Positions 39,557-48,437 of a stretch of 64,000 nucleotides of DNA are shown in pieces. A model generated the notes under the pieces. The model searched no databases. It was not told the origin of the DNA and was given only the letters and a program-made list of their open reading frames with translations. Positions within the stretch are counted from its first letter, which is position 1, and the number at the start of each line of letters is the position of its first letter. The stretch is from Chitinilyticum aquatile DSM 21506 (GTDB taxonomy: Bacteria; Pseudomonadota; Gammaproteobacteria; Burkholderiales; Chitinibacteraceae), in contig NZ_AUMS01000001.1 in NCBI RefSeq assembly GCF_000430805.1, positions 310,001 through 374,000 on the forward strand, read 5' to 3'. The position numbers were made by a program, and so were the translations under genes.

Positions 39557-41341
39557 TCAATGGCCCAGCATCTGCAGATGTTCGACGATCGGGCCCAGCG
39601 CCAGCGCGGGGATGTAGTTCAGCATTCCCACCAGCAGCACGGCGCCCACCAGCAGCGTCACGAACAGTGGGCCGTGCGTGGGCAGCGTGCCGGCATTGAC
39701 CGGCAGGCGGTTCTTGGCCGCCAGTGCGCCAGCCATCGCCAGCACTGGCACGATGATGGCAAAGCGCCCGAACCACATCGCCAGCCCCAGCAGCACGTTG
39801 TAGAACGGCGTATTGGCAGACAGGCCGGCAAACGCGGAGCCGTTGTTATTAGTCGCGCTTGACAGCGCATACAGCACCTCGCTGAAACCGTGCGCTCCCG
39901 GGTTGAAGATCCCGGCGCGCCCGGAGGCTACCGACACGGCCAGCGCCGTACCCAGCAGCACCAGCAAGGGCGTGACCAGAATGACCAGTGCGGTCATCTT
40001 CATTTCGAACGTCTCGATCTTCTTGCCGAGGTATTCCGGCGTACGCCCGACCATCAGCCCGGCGATGAACACCGCCAGGATGGCGAAGACCAGCATGCCA
40101 TAGAGGCCCGAACCCACGCCGCCGAACACCACCTCGCCCAGCTGCATCAACAAGGTCGGAACCATGCCGCCCAGCGGTGTCAGCGAGTCGTGCATGGCAT
40201 TGACCGCGCCGCACGATGCCGCCGTGGTGATGGTGGCAAACAGGCTGGATGCGACAATCCCGAAGCGGGCCTCCTTTCCTTCCAGATTGGCCACGCTATC
40301 GAGACCCAGCTTCGCAAAGGCAGGGTTGCCGGCGGTTTCGGCACTGACCAGCACACCATACGCCAGCACGAAGAGCACGGTCATCGCGGCCAGAATCGCC
40401 CAGCCCTGCCGGCGGTCGCCAACCATGCTGCCGAAGGTGAAGCACAGGGCCGCCGGAATCAGGAAAATCGCCAGCATTTCAATCAGATTGCTCAGCGGCG
40501 TGGGGTTTTCATACGGATGCGCTGAATTGGCATTGAAGAAACCGCCACCGTTGGTACCCAGCAGCTTGATGGCTTCCTGCGAAGCGACCGGCCCCATCGG
40601 CAGGGTTTGCGTCTGGGTAGTCACGGTTTCCATCACCGTCTGGCCCTGTTCATCCTTCATCGGCTGGCCGGCCGCGTCGAGCTTCGCCTGCTGGAAACTC
40701 ACCGCTTCAACCGTGCTTGCTTCCTGATAAGGCCTGAAGTTCTGAAGCACGCCCTGGCTGACCAGCAGCAGCGCAATCACCAACGCAATCGGCAGCAGGA
40801 TGTAGAGCGTGATTCGCGTCAGATCGGCCCAGACGTTGCCGATGGTGTTCGCCGTCTTGCGCGCAAAACCACGGATCAGCGCGATGGCAACCACAATGCC
40901 GGTCGCTGCCGACAGGAAATTCTGCACCGACAGCCCCAGCATCTGGGTCAGATAGCTCATGGTCGATTCACCGCTGTAGCCCTGCCAGTTGGTATTGCTG
41001 ACAAAGGAAATGGCCGTATTGAAGGCCGAATCCGGCGATACGCCGCCAAAACCCTGCGGATTGAGCGGCAAGGCACCCTGCAGGCGCTGCAGGCCGTAAA
41101 GTGCGACAGCGCCGATGAAATTGAACAGCAGCAGGCCCAGTGCATAGTTGCGCCAGCCCTGCTCTTCAGCAGGCTGCACACCGGCCAGGCGATAAAAACC
41201 GCGCTCAAGCGGTCGCAGGAAACGCAGCCACACCGGCGGCGCTCCCGCCATCACCCGGCTGATCAGCAGGCCAAGCGGCCAGCCCAGAACAAGCAACAGG
41301 CCCAGATAGAGCCCCAGTTGCAAAACAGCATTGGCAGTCAT
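39557..41341 (-). CDS. kdpA: KdpA K+-channel-like subunit
   Basis: 594 residues, a little longer than E. coli KdpA (557). About ten membrane helices. The selectivity-filter segments are seen as [46 protein letters not shown]-like and [14 protein letters not shown]. It binds and passes K+ to KdpB. It starts two bases after kdpF. Confidence 0.96.
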   Translation of the reverse strand: MTANAVLQLGLYLGLLLVLGWPLGLLISRVMAGAPPVWLRFLRPLERGFYRLAGVQPAEEQGWRNYALGLLLFNFIGAVALYGLQRLQGALPLNPQGFGGVSPDSAFNTAISFVSNTNWQGYSGESTMSYLTQMLGLSVQNFLSAATGIVVAIALIRGFARKTANTIGNVWADLTRITLYILLPIALVIALLLVSQGVLQNFRPYQEASTVEAVSFQQAKLDAAGQPMKDEQGQTVMETVTTQTQTLPMGPVASQEAIKLLGTNGGGFFNANSAHPYENPTPLSNLIEMLAIFLIPAALCFTFGSMVGDRRQGWAILAAMTVLFVLAYGVLVSAETAGNPAFAKLGLDSVANLEGKEARFGIVASSLFATITTAASCGAVNAMHDSLTPLGGMVPTLLMQLGEVVFGGVGSGLYGMLVFAILAVFIAGLMVGRTPEYLGKKIETFEMKMTALVILVTPLLVLLGTALAVSVASGRAGIFNPGAHGFSEVLYALSSATNNNGSAFAGLSANTPFYNVLLGLAMWFGRFAIIVPVLAMAGALAAKNRLPVNAGTLPTHGPLFVTLLVGAVLLVGMLNYIPALALGPIVEHLQMLGH

Positions 41342-41343
41342 GA

Positions 41344-41433
41344 TCAGAAACGCTCCGGTTTGAACAGCGCATAAAATAGGTAAACCAGCAGTACCAGCGC
41401 GAGTAATGCAGCAAGTAGTTCGATCAGGTTCAT
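41344..41433 (-). CDS. kdpF: KdpF small stabilising peptide
   Basis: 29 residues: [20 protein letters not shown] then YALFKPERF and TGA. A single membrane helix with a C-terminal KPERF, the classic KdpF form. In E. coli it stabilises the KdpFABC complex. It begins within the stop of the peptide gene upstream and ends two bases before kdpA. Confidence 0.9.
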   Translation of the reverse strand: MNLIELLAALLALVLLVYLFYALFKPERF

Positions 41434-41525
41434 GGCTGGCCTCCGCTACGGATGCAAAGCGTCACCAGTAGTGGCATCAGAATCAGCAGAACCAGCAACA
41501 GGCCCAGATAGGCAATATCAGTCAT
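41430..41525 (-). CDS. Second KdpF-like 31-residue membrane peptide
   Basis: Reverse-strand reading from the ATG at 41525 gives [20 protein letters not shown] then [11 protein letters not shown] and TGA, which overlaps the kdpF ATG. A GGAG lies 8 bases before the start. One membrane helix and a short C-terminal LC-basic tail. Several kdp operons are known to carry an extra tiny hydrophobic frame ahead of kdpF; this has that form. Function is not established. Confidence 0.6.
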   Translation of the reverse strand: MTDIAYLGLLLVLLILMPLLVTLCIRSGGQP

Positions 41526-41605
41526 CGTTGTGCTCCAAAGGGCGATCTCGCCCACACCCAGACTGTAAAAATTCGGGCCTAAAGCTGCTGCAAAGATCAC
41601 GACGG

Positions 41606-41630
41606 CACATATAAAAAACGCATAAAAATG
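41606..41630 (-). promoter_or_regulatory. Candidate KdpE operator upstream of the kdp operon
   Basis: On the reverse strand CATTTTTATGCGTTTTTTAT, followed by ATGTG, closely follows the E. coli KdpE site, which reads CATTTTTATACTTTTTTTAC. It lies about 80 bases before the first small kdp frame. A TTGCAG ... TACAGT pair downstream could be the promoter. Confidence 0.6.
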
Positions 41631-41754
41631 GCCTGCCAGCCCAGGAGTTCATGCGCGCCTTTATGCCTTCTTGACAGAAGCGCCCTCTTTTTTTGCAGTG
41701 TTTTGTGCTGCGGATTTCTAGTCTTGCCCTGTCTTCACCGCACAGGACTGACTC

Positions 41755-42549
41755 ATGAAACCGATCGCCATCTGCCAGCACGAAGCCACTCAGGGGCCCG
41801 GCTATCTGCTGACCGTACTTGAGCGTCATGCCCTTCCCCATCGCGTGTTCGCGATTCATGCCGGGGAAACTCCTCCCAACCGTGCCAGCGAATATGGCGG
41901 CATCGTGATTCTTGGCTCCAATGCGAGCGCCAACGACGGCACGGCCTGGATGCGGCGCGAAGATGCCCTGCTGCAGGATGCCCTGCGGCTCTCCTGCCCG
42001 ATTCTCGGGCACTGCTTCGGCGGGCAGATGCTGGCACGCGCCCTGGGTGGCAAGGTGCGCCGCAACAGCGTGCCGCAGATCGGCTGGGGCAAGGTGCTTG
42101 GCACCGTGTTTCCCGAAGCCCGGCACTGGCTGGGCCCGCAGCGTGAGCTGGAGCTGTTTCACTGGCACTTCGATACCTTCGAGATTCCGCGTGGCGCCAA
42201 GCGCATCCTGTTTGGCCACTACTGCATGAACAAGGCCTTTGCTTGCGGCCCGCACATTGGCCTGCAATCACACCTGGAAGTCACGGTCGAGAGCATCCGC
42301 GACTGGTGCCGGGAAGACGCAGCCACACTGCAGCACTGGCAACACCTGCCGTCGGTGCAGTCCGCCGCTGAAATTCTGGGTAATGCATCCGTCAAAACTG
42401 CCCGCCTGCACCGCTTGGCCGATCATCTATATCTGCGCTGGCTGGCACAGATTCCCGGCGCGCTACAGGACCTGCGGACGACAGGCTCCTGCGACCTGCG
42501 GCCGCGCGGCGGCAGCAGCTGGGGCGCACTGCTCGGCAGCACCACCTGA
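41755..42549 (+). CDS. Class I glutamine amidotransferase-like protein
   Basis: 264 residues. A Rossmann-like GATase1 domain with nucleophile Cys in ILGHCFGGQMLA near 85, GLY-like start MKPIAICQHEATQGPGYLL and the later HWHFDTFEIP that should provide the catalytic His. It resembles the GMP-synthase-like GATase proteins (YfeJ type) that act on unknown substrates. It is divergent from kdp. Confidence 0.78.
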   Translation: MKPIAICQHEATQGPGYLLTVLERHALPHRVFAIHAGETPPNRASEYGGIVILGSNASANDGTAWMRREDALLQDALRLSCPILGHCFGGQMLARALGGKVRRNSVPQIGWGKVLGTVFPEARHWLGPQRELELFHWHFDTFEIPRGAKRILFGHYCMNKAFACGPHIGLQSHLEVTVESIRDWCREDAATLQHWQHLPSVQSAAEILGNASVKTARLHRLADHLYLRWLAQIPGALQDLRTTGSCDLRPRGGSSWGALLGSTT

Positions 42550-42635
42550 AAGCGTTGTGCTGCTCATCTGTCGCCAGAGGTCTGCCTCGCCTATGCTCAA
42601 GGAGCATCAACGACTGCCATACGGCAAGGACCATC

Positions 42636-43508
42636 ATGCCCAGCCCGCTGCTCACCCATCTGCTGCAAAGCCTGCACACCGTCGCCATGCTCGTCGAGGC
42701 GCGCGATGCGTATACCGGCGGCCACCTCTGGCGTGTTTCGCAATTCGCGCGCCTGCTGGCCGAGGATGCCGGTCTGGATGAGCATGAAACCGCCAGGGTT
42801 GCGCTGGGCGGCTTCATGCATGACTTCGGCAAGGTCGGCATTCCCGATGCCATTCTCAACAAGCCGGACAAGCTCGACGAGGCCGAGTGGGCCATCATGC
42901 AGCGCCACCCCGGCATCGGCGAAAAGATGATTGCGCAGCATCCGCTCGCGCCGCTGATCCGCGGTGCGATTGCCTGGCATCACGAGCGCCCGGACGGGCG
43001 CGGCTACCCCTACCAGCTCAGTGATGAGGCGATACCGGTCGAAGCACGGATCGTCGCGCTGGCCGATGCCTTTGATGCGATGACGTCAAACCGCCCTTAC
43101 CGCAAGGGCATGCCGATTGCCGCTGCGCTCGCAGAAATCGAGCGCAACCTCGGCACGCAGTTCGACCGTGAATGGGGAGAACGGCTGCTGCAGCTGGGGC
43201 GCGCCGGCAGGCTGCACCACATCGTCGGCCACAGCGAACCCGGCATTCCGCTGCAGAATTGCCCGAGCTGCGGCCCCACGGTGGCACTGACACGCCGTGC
43301 ACGCTCGGGTGATCGCGCCTGGTGCCCGGCCTGCCATGGCGAGCTGCGCGTGCTGGGGCGTGATGGCGACTGGTTGCTGAGTGCAACCGGCCGCAAGCTG
43401 CCCTTTCAGGCCCCGGTCGTTGATGAGGAACTGGTGGGCGATTTCAGCCGCAGCATCAGCGCCGGGCTGAATCTGCGCATCATCGAGGCAATAGGTATAC
43501 CGATCTAG
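42636..43508 (+). CDS. HD-GYP domain phosphodiesterase with C-terminal zinc-ribbon-like tail
   Basis: 290 residues from MPSPLLTHLLQSLHTVAMLV. The HD-GYP domain fills about residues 10-180, with GGHLWRVSQFARLL, the HD pair in FMHDFGKVGIP and the HHERPDGRGYP motif. It is complete, so it probably hydrolyses c-di-GMP. The C-terminal part has paired cysteines (NCPSCGP ... WCPACHGEL) suggesting a zinc ribbon, and ends in a short region around VVDEELVGDFSRS. Its stop lies in a palindrome copy. Confidence 0.88.
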   Translation: MPSPLLTHLLQSLHTVAMLVEARDAYTGGHLWRVSQFARLLAEDAGLDEHETARVALGGFMHDFGKVGIPDAILNKPDKLDEAEWAIMQRHPGIGEKMIAQHPLAPLIRGAIAWHHERPDGRGYPYQLSDEAIPVEARIVALADAFDAMTSNRPYRKGMPIAAALAEIERNLGTQFDREWGERLLQLGRAGRLHHIVGHSEPGIPLQNCPSCGPTVALTRRARSGDRAWCPACHGELRVLGRDGDWLLSATGRKLPFQAPVVDEELVGDFSRSISAGLNLRIIEAIGIPI

Positions 43509-43543
43509 CCTTTTTCAGAAAAGGGCCTGCGATCAATACCCAT
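43493..43543. repeat. GGGTAT palindrome copy holding two overlapping stop codons
   Basis: AGGTATACCGATCTAGCC and its partner GGGCCTGCGATCAATACCC are inverted arms around TTTTTCAGAAAA. Its CTAG (43505-43508) gives the TAG stop of the HD-GYP gene on one strand and of the transporter gene on the other, so the two convergent genes end inside the element. Confidence 0.75.
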
Positions 43544-44668
43544 CCATGTAATTGCCGCGCCGGCGAGAGCGGCCAATGCTGCCGCGCTGAATACCCAGGC
43601 GCCGCCCCAGTACGGCCAGAGCCAGCCGGCCAGCATGCCGCCGGCACTGCCGCCCAGGCCGAAGGAAAACGCGATATTGAGCGCTTGGCCCTTGGCCTGA
43701 TGGCGCCCCTGGAAATGGCGGTGGATGTAGGCCATGGTCACCGCGTGATGACTGCCGAAGGTCATGCCGTGCCCGAGCTGTGCCAGCAACAGCAGCACGG
43801 GGTGGCTAACGCCCCAGGCAATCAGCAGGAAGCGCAGCATCGCCACCAGCAACCCCGCCAGCATGATGGCGCGCAGCGAGAAACGTCGCGTCAGCGCCGG
43901 CATCAGCCAGAAGACGCCGATTTCGGCGACCACGCCCAGCGTCCACAACCAGCCGATCGCACTCTTGCTCCAGCCATGATCGGCAACATAGATCGAATAA
44001 AAGCTGTAGTAAGGCCCGTGCGCGAACGCCATCAGGAAGCAACTGGCGAGCAGCGCCTGCACTTCGCGCCGGCGCAGGATGTCGCCAAAGCCGGCGTCGC
44101 CGGCCTGGTCCGTGGCTGAGTGCGGTGCCTGCGGCACCATGAAGCTGTAGACCGCCAGCCCGCTCATCACGCTGATGACGGCCCAGGGCAGGACCATGGT
44201 GCCGAAGGACTGGATCAGATAACCCGCCACGACGCTGGCGACGACAAAGCCGATCGAGCCCCAGATGCGCAGTCGCGCATACGCGCCGCCATTGCCGCGC
44301 AGCAGGGTCATCGACGTGGCTTCGACCAGCGGCAGCGCCGCGCTCCAGAAGAAACTCGCCAGCAGCACACCGATCAGCAGCGGCCAGAAGGATTTGCTCA
44401 CCAGCAGCGTGGTAAATCCGAGCAGGGCCATCACGCCGGCCAGCCGCAGGATGCTGCGCTGGCGGCCGCTGCGGTCGGCCAGCCAGCCCCAGATGGTGGG
44501 CGCGTAGATGCGGTTGATCTGGGTGAGCGAGGTCAGGATGCCGATCTGCCAGGCCGGAAACGACAGCGCGGCCAGGTACAGCCCCCAATAGGGCGAGAAC
44601 AGGCCGTTGAAGGCGAAGTAGCAGAAATAGAAACCGGCTATCGCCAGCAAGGCCGAGCGCTGTGGCAT
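43505..44668 (-). CDS. MFS transporter, HcaT-like
   Basis: 387 residues with about 12 membrane helices (MPQRSALLAIAGFYFCYFAFNGLFSPYWGLYL...). It resembles the small MFS group of PF12832 (3-phenylpropionate transporter HcaT and nucleoside H+ symporter relatives), with GWLADRSGRQRS as the loop 2-3 motif and FGSHHAVTMAYIHRHFQGRHQAKGQ near the end. Substrate is not predictable. Confidence 0.8.
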   Translation of the reverse strand: MPQRSALLAIAGFYFCYFAFNGLFSPYWGLYLAALSFPAWQIGILTSLTQINRIYAPTIWGWLADRSGRQRSILRLAGVMALLGFTTLLVSKSFWPLLIGVLLASFFWSAALPLVEATSMTLLRGNGGAYARLRIWGSIGFVVASVVAGYLIQSFGTMVLPWAVISVMSGLAVYSFMVPQAPHSATDQAGDAGFGDILRRREVQALLASCFLMAFAHGPYYSFYSIYVADHGWSKSAIGWLWTLGVVAEIGVFWLMPALTRRFSLRAIMLAGLLVAMLRFLLIAWGVSHPVLLLLAQLGHGMTFGSHHAVTMAYIHRHFQGRHQAKGQALNIAFSFGLGGSAGGMLAGWLWPYWGGAWVFSAAALAALAGAAITWMGIDRRPFSEKG

Positions 44669-44692
44669 GGGAGGGTGTGTTACTGGTCAATA

Positions 44693-44743
44693 GGGGTATA
44701 TGACTGTAGCCCTTTTTTAAAAAGGGCCACACAGTCATACCCA
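44693..44743. repeat. GGGTAT palindrome family, best-preserved copy
   Basis: GGGTATATGACTGTAGCCC and GGGCCACACAGTCATACCC are inverted arms, joined by TTTTTTAAAAA. Only 2-3 positions are unpaired. It lies between the transporter start (44668) and the pgsA stop (44754), both reverse strand, so it may end the pgsA transcript. Confidence 0.8.
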
Positions 44744-44753
44744 CTGCATTGCT

Positions 44754-45326
44754 TTATCTGTTTTCGCGAAACTGCTCGGCGGCCACGCGCAGGTAATAGA
44801 ACATCGACACGATGGTCAGCACACCGGCAATGTAGAGCGCCACCAGACCGATGATGCTGGTTTTGATGCCCGGAATGATCGGATCCCACCACAGCAGCAG
44901 CAGGATGGCGATCATCTGCGCGGTCGTCTTGAACTTGCCGATGGTCGCCACCGCGACGCTCTTGGATTTGCCGATCTGCGCCATCCATTCGCGCAAGGCG
45001 GAAATGGTGATTTCGCGGCCGATGATGATGACGGCCAGCCAGGACGGTGCCCGCGCAAGCTCGACCAGCAGGATCAGCGCCGCTGCGACCATCAGCTTGT
45101 CGGCCACCGGATCGAGAAAGGCACCGAAGCTCGATGTCTGGTTCCAGCGCCGCGCCAGAAAGCCGTCAAACCAGTCGGTCACGGCTGCCAGCGCAAACAC
45201 CACCGCGCCCAGCAGGTTCTGCAGATGCAGCGGCAGGATGGATTCGGGCAGATAGAAAATGCCGACAATGATCGGAATCAGCGCGACGCGCAGCCAGGTC
45301 AGGATGATGGGGAGATTGAGCGGCAT
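44754..45326 (-). CDS. pgsA: CDP-diacylglycerol-glycerol-3-phosphate phosphatidyltransferase
   Basis: 190 residues from MPLNLPIILTWLRVALIPII. The start at 45326 gives the usual N-terminus; longer frames run up to 45452 with no likeness. The CDP-alcohol phosphotransferase motif is seen in TDWFDGFLARRWNQ and GAFLDPVADKL. About five membrane helices. First committed step to phosphatidylglycerol. Confidence 0.95.
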   Translation of the reverse strand: MPLNLPIILTWLRVALIPIIVGIFYLPESILPLHLQNLLGAVVFALAAVTDWFDGFLARRWNQTSSFGAFLDPVADKLMVAAALILLVELARAPSWLAVIIIGREITISALREWMAQIGKSKSVAVATIGKFKTTAQMIAILLLLWWDPIIPGIKTSIIGLVALYIAGVLTIVSMFYYLRVAAEQFRENR

Positions 45327-45518
45327 TCGAATTTGCCCGTTTGCAGAGTTGCCGCATTCTAGCAGAGATGGGCGCCCGGCCTGCGGCAAATGCGTAAGGC
45401 AAGCTCTGGCCTGGCAAGGTGCTGAAAAAGTCGGCCTATCGGCCGGCATCAAGCACCGGGCAAAGCCCGGCGCAAATTATTGGCTGCAAAATCAAGCTCT
45501 TGTTTTCTTGTTTTCATA

Positions 45519-45547
45519 CATTTTTTACCGAAAAACCGTAAAAAATG
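45519..45547 (-). terminator. AT-rich hairpin after argP
   Basis: CATTTTTTAC and GTAAAAAATG are perfect 10-bp arms around 9 bases (45519-45547), directly after the argP stop on the reverse strand. It lacks a GC core, so it could be a weak terminator or a protein site instead. Two GC hairpins (45430-45446 and 45456-45470) lie further on. Confidence 0.4.
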
Positions 45548-45549
45548 GG

Positions 45550-46476
45550 TCACAGCCTGTTTTCAACAGCCTGCTGGAGGTTTTCCGCTGGCTGGAGCAG
45601 TACCGCGCGCGCCGCTGCCACGGCCACGCGGGAGAGGCGCTCCAGCCTGGGCGACTGCACTTTCCAGCGGTGCCAGTAGAGATGGACATCCACCGGTGCT
45701 GCCGGCGCCAGGTCGACCACCCGTCCGGCAGCCAGTGCCGGCCCGGATTGCAGATCGGGCACCATGCCGTAGCCCAGTCCGTGCTCGATGGCGGACAGAA
45801 ACGGTTCGGTTGCCGGCACATGGTGACAGGGATAACCACCAGCCAGGCCGAAGTGGCGGCGCAGGAAATCGGCCTGCAGCGCATCCTTGCGGTTGAAAAC
45901 CAAGAGCGGCGCCACCCGTGCGGCGTCGCGCGTGAAACCGGCGGCAAACCAGCGTGCCACATAGGCGGGCGACGCCAGCATGCGGTAACGCATGATGCCC
46001 AGCGGCTCGGCCACGCAGCCGCGCATCGCCTGCGGCTCGGTGCTCACGCAGGCCAGTGCCTGCCCACCGGCCAGCAGCGCATAGGTGTGGTCCTGATCAT
46101 CGACGGTGAGGTCGATCATCACGTGCTCGGCGATCAGGAATGGTGCCAATGCTGGCAGCAGCCAGGTGCCCAGCGTATCGGCATTCACAGCCAGGGGCAC
46201 ATTGATGGCGCCGCCTTCGCTGCCGGCCAGTTCCTTGAGGAAATCGTCCTCCAGCAGGCGGGCACGGCGCAGGTATTGCAGCACCTTCTGCCCGGCCAGC
46301 GTGGCGCGACAGGGACGCGAGCGCACGATCAGCGGCGTGCCGAGCTGGGTTTCCAGCGCCCGCACCCGCAGCGATACCGCAGAAGAAGTCAGGTGCAGCT
46401 GCACGGCGGCCTGCTCGAAACTGCCGGTATCAATGACGGCCAGAAAGGCTTCGCCGTGGCGATGATCGAATTGCAT
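45550..46476 (-). CDS. argP: LysR-type regulator ArgP
   Basis: 308 residues. The N-terminal HTH (residues 1-60) has RHGEAFLAVIDTGSFEQAAV and HLTSSAVSLRVRALE. The ligand domain follows. ArgP (IciA/LysG group) activates a neighbouring LysE/ArgO exporter when lysine or arginine accumulates. Here it is divergent from exactly such an exporter. It lacks an extra domain. Confidence 0.88.
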   Translation of the reverse strand: MQFDHRHGEAFLAVIDTGSFEQAAVQLHLTSSAVSLRVRALETQLGTPLIVRSRPCRATLAGQKVLQYLRRARLLEDDFLKELAGSEGGAINVPLAVNADTLGTWLLPALAPFLIAEHVMIDLTVDDQDHTYALLAGGQALACVSTEPQAMRGCVAEPLGIMRYRMLASPAYVARWFAAGFTRDAARVAPLLVFNRKDALQADFLRRHFGLAGGYPCHHVPATEPFLSAIEHGLGYGMVPDLQSGPALAAGRVVDLAPAAPVDVHLYWHRWKVQSPRLERLSRVAVAAARAVLLQPAENLQQAVENRL

Positions 46477-46594
46477 GGGGCACCATAGATCAAGTTTTAT
46501 TCAGCTATCCGGAGAAATATTAATCCTGCTTCATCTGGAAGGCGAGCATGGGCATGCTTGCGGCATTGTTTGTCGCAAGCGGATCGAGAAAAGA

Positions 46595-47200
46595 ATGAAT
46601 GCCACCGTTTTCCTGCAAGGGCTGGGCCTGTGTGCCAGCCTGATCATGGCCATCGGCGCCCAGAACGCGCACGTGCTGCGCATGGGGCTGGCGCGCCAGC
46701 ATGTGCAGCCGACGATTGCCATCTGCATCGTGCTCGATGGCCTGCTGATCGCGCTCGGCGTGGCCGGCATGGGCAAGCTGATCGAAGACACACCTGTCCT
46801 GCTGGCGCTCACGCGCTGGGGCGGCGCGGCCTTCCTGATCTGGTACGGCCTGCGCGCCTGGCGCAGTGCGCTCGCCAGCAACAGCATGAGCCACGGCGGC
46901 GCACCGCAGCTCGACCGCCGCACGGCCATCATCACGGTACTGAGCCTGTCACTGCTCAATCCGCACGTGTATCTGGATACCGTGCTGCTGGTCGGCAGCA
47001 TCGGTGGCCAGCAGGCACCCGAACTGCGTCCGACCTTCGTGCTGGGCGCGTGGACAGCGTCGATCCTCTGGTTCATCAGCCTGGGCTTCGGCGCACGCCT
47101 GCTCGCGCCACTCTTCGCCCGGCCGCTGGCCTGGCGGATTCTGGATGGCCTGATCGGTGCGGTGATGCTGCTGATTGCCGGCATTCTGCTGGCGAATTGA
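46595..47200 (+). CDS. LysE/ArgO-family amino acid exporter
   Basis: 201 residues from MNATVFLQGLGLCASLIMAI. The start at 46595 gives the family N-terminus; a longer frame begins at 46475 with no likeness. Six membrane helices, with AIGAQNAHVLRMGL and the SLLNPHVYLDTVLLVGSIG motif typical of LysE and ArgO. It exports basic amino acids (lysine and/or arginine). Its regulator ArgP is divergent. It ends before a repeat copy. Confidence 0.9.
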   Translation: MNATVFLQGLGLCASLIMAIGAQNAHVLRMGLARQHVQPTIAICIVLDGLLIALGVAGMGKLIEDTPVLLALTRWGGAAFLIWYGLRAWRSALASNSMSHGGAPQLDRRTAIITVLSLSLLNPHVYLDTVLLVGSIGGQQAPELRPTFVLGAWTASILWFISLGFGARLLAPLFARPLAWRILDGLIGAVMLLIAGILLAN

Positions 47201-47212
47201 ATGCCACGACCC

Positions 47213-47262
47213 GGGTATGTGTCTGCAGCCCTTTGCGCAAAATGGCTGGCCGGATAGGCCCT
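47213..47262. repeat. Degraded GGGTAT palindrome copy before the mscS-like gene
   Basis: Left arm GGGTATGTGTCTGCAGCCC is intact (47213-47231). The right arm, AATGGCTGGCCGGATAGGCCC (about 47241-47261), is altered from the expected sequence. It lies in the 123-base gap between exporter and channel genes. Confidence 0.5.
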
Positions 47263-47323
47263 GCCGGGTATTATTTACCCGCCCTGCGGTGAACTACGCG
47301 GCAGGCAGGCTACACTAAGGAGA

Positions 47324-48205
47324 ATGAACATCCCTCCTGCATTGCTTGCCATGCTGAAAAACTATCTGCCCGATTTTGTAGACAAGGCGCTCTTGCACGA
47401 CCTGATCGCATCGCTGGTGCTGATCGGCCTGTTGCTGCTGCTGCGCAGCTCGGCACGTCACGCCATCCTGCGGCGCGAAGACCTGCACCCGGACGTAAAA
47501 CGGCGCTGGCTGATCACCCTGCGCAACAGCGTGCTGCTGCTGCTGCTCATCGGACTCGCGCTGATCTGGGCCAACGAGATCGAGGCCGTCGCCGTGTCGA
47601 TGGTGGCGATTGCCGCCGCCATCGTGATTGCCAACAAGGAACTGATCATGTGCATGCTGGGTTCGATCTATCGCACCAGCACGCACGCCTACCAGGCCGG
47701 TGACCGCATTGAGCTGCGCGGCCTGAAGGGGCAGGTGCTCGACACCTCGCTGCTGTCGACGACCCTGCTGGAATCCAGCCATGCCGGCAGCAGCAAGGGT
47801 ACGGTCGGGCGTACCATCACCATTCCCAATAGCGTGCTGCTTACCGAGCCGGTGTTCAATGAAACCAAGCTCGGCAGCTATGTGATCCACACCATCCACG
47901 TGGCCCTGCCGCGCGATGCCGACTGGGAAAAAGGCGAGACGGTGCTGCTGGATGCTGCCAACCTGCTGGTCGCCACGTATCAGGAGGATCTCGAACGCCA
48001 TCGCCGCGACATCGAGCAGAGTTTCGCGCTGGAAAGCCCTTCGCTCACGCCGCGCGTGCGGCTGACGCTGGATGATCATGAGACGATCACCCTGCACCTG
48101 CAGATGCCCGTCGCGCTCGGCGACCGCTCCCGCACCGAGCAGGAAATCCTGCGGCATTTTCTGCGCGAAACAAGCACAACTCAAACACGCTGCACAGAAA
48201 AATAA
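47324..48205 (+). CDS. MscS-family mechanosensitive channel
   Basis: 293 residues. Three membrane helices (about 20-45, 65-85 and the pore helix region ISMVAIAAAIVIANKELIMC), then the beta domain with AYQAGDRIELRGLKGQVLDT and ITIPNSVLLTEPVFNET, and an alpha/beta C-terminal domain. It should open under membrane tension and release solutes. The short C-terminus (TTQTRCTEK) is unusual. Family assignment is clear, subtype is not. Confidence 0.85.
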   Translation: MNIPPALLAMLKNYLPDFVDKALLHDLIASLVLIGLLLLLRSSARHAILRREDLHPDVKRRWLITLRNSVLLLLLIGLALIWANEIEAVAVSMVAIAAAIVIANKELIMCMLGSIYRTSTHAYQAGDRIELRGLKGQVLDTSLLSTTLLESSHAGSSKGTVGRTITIPNSVLLTEPVFNETKLGSYVIHTIHVALPRDADWEKGETVLLDAANLLVATYQEDLERHRRDIEQSFALESPSLTPRVRLTLDDHETITLHLQMPVALGDRSRTEQEILRHFLRETSTTQTRCTEK

Positions 48206-48213
48206 GATAGCTG

Positions 48214-48242
48214 TTGCGTTTCGCGCCACACTTTGCAATAAT
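48214..48242 (+). promoter_or_regulatory. Promoter of the DEAD-box helicase gene
   Basis: TTGCGT (48214-48219), a 17-base spacer and AATAAT (48237-48242) form a good housekeeping promoter. The start would be near 48249, giving a leader of about 190 bases. Long leaders are typical of cold-regulated helicase mRNAs (inference). Confidence 0.5.
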
Positions 48243-48255
48243 GCATCCGATTCCG

Positions 48256-48287
48256 AAGCCCGCCAGCTGCGCGGGCTTGTTTGTTTG
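48256..48287 (+). terminator. GC hairpin in the helicase leader / channel-gene terminator
   Basis: AAGCCCGC and GCGGGCTT pair around CAGCTGC-like bases and are followed by GTTTGTTT. It lies about 50 bases after the channel stop, but also within the first 40 bases of the presumed helicase transcript. It could end the upstream transcript or attenuate the downstream one. Confidence 0.5.
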
Positions 48288-48437
48288 CATCGATCCTGAC
48301 CTCAGGCATGTGTCAATGACGTAGCGCACCATCGCGCTGCAGCAGATACAGCCCTTCCCGCTTTGCGGTGTGACGTGGTTGGCGCCGATGTTTATCTCGC
48401 ACCTTTCGCGAGCCAACCTCCCTAATCAGGACACACC

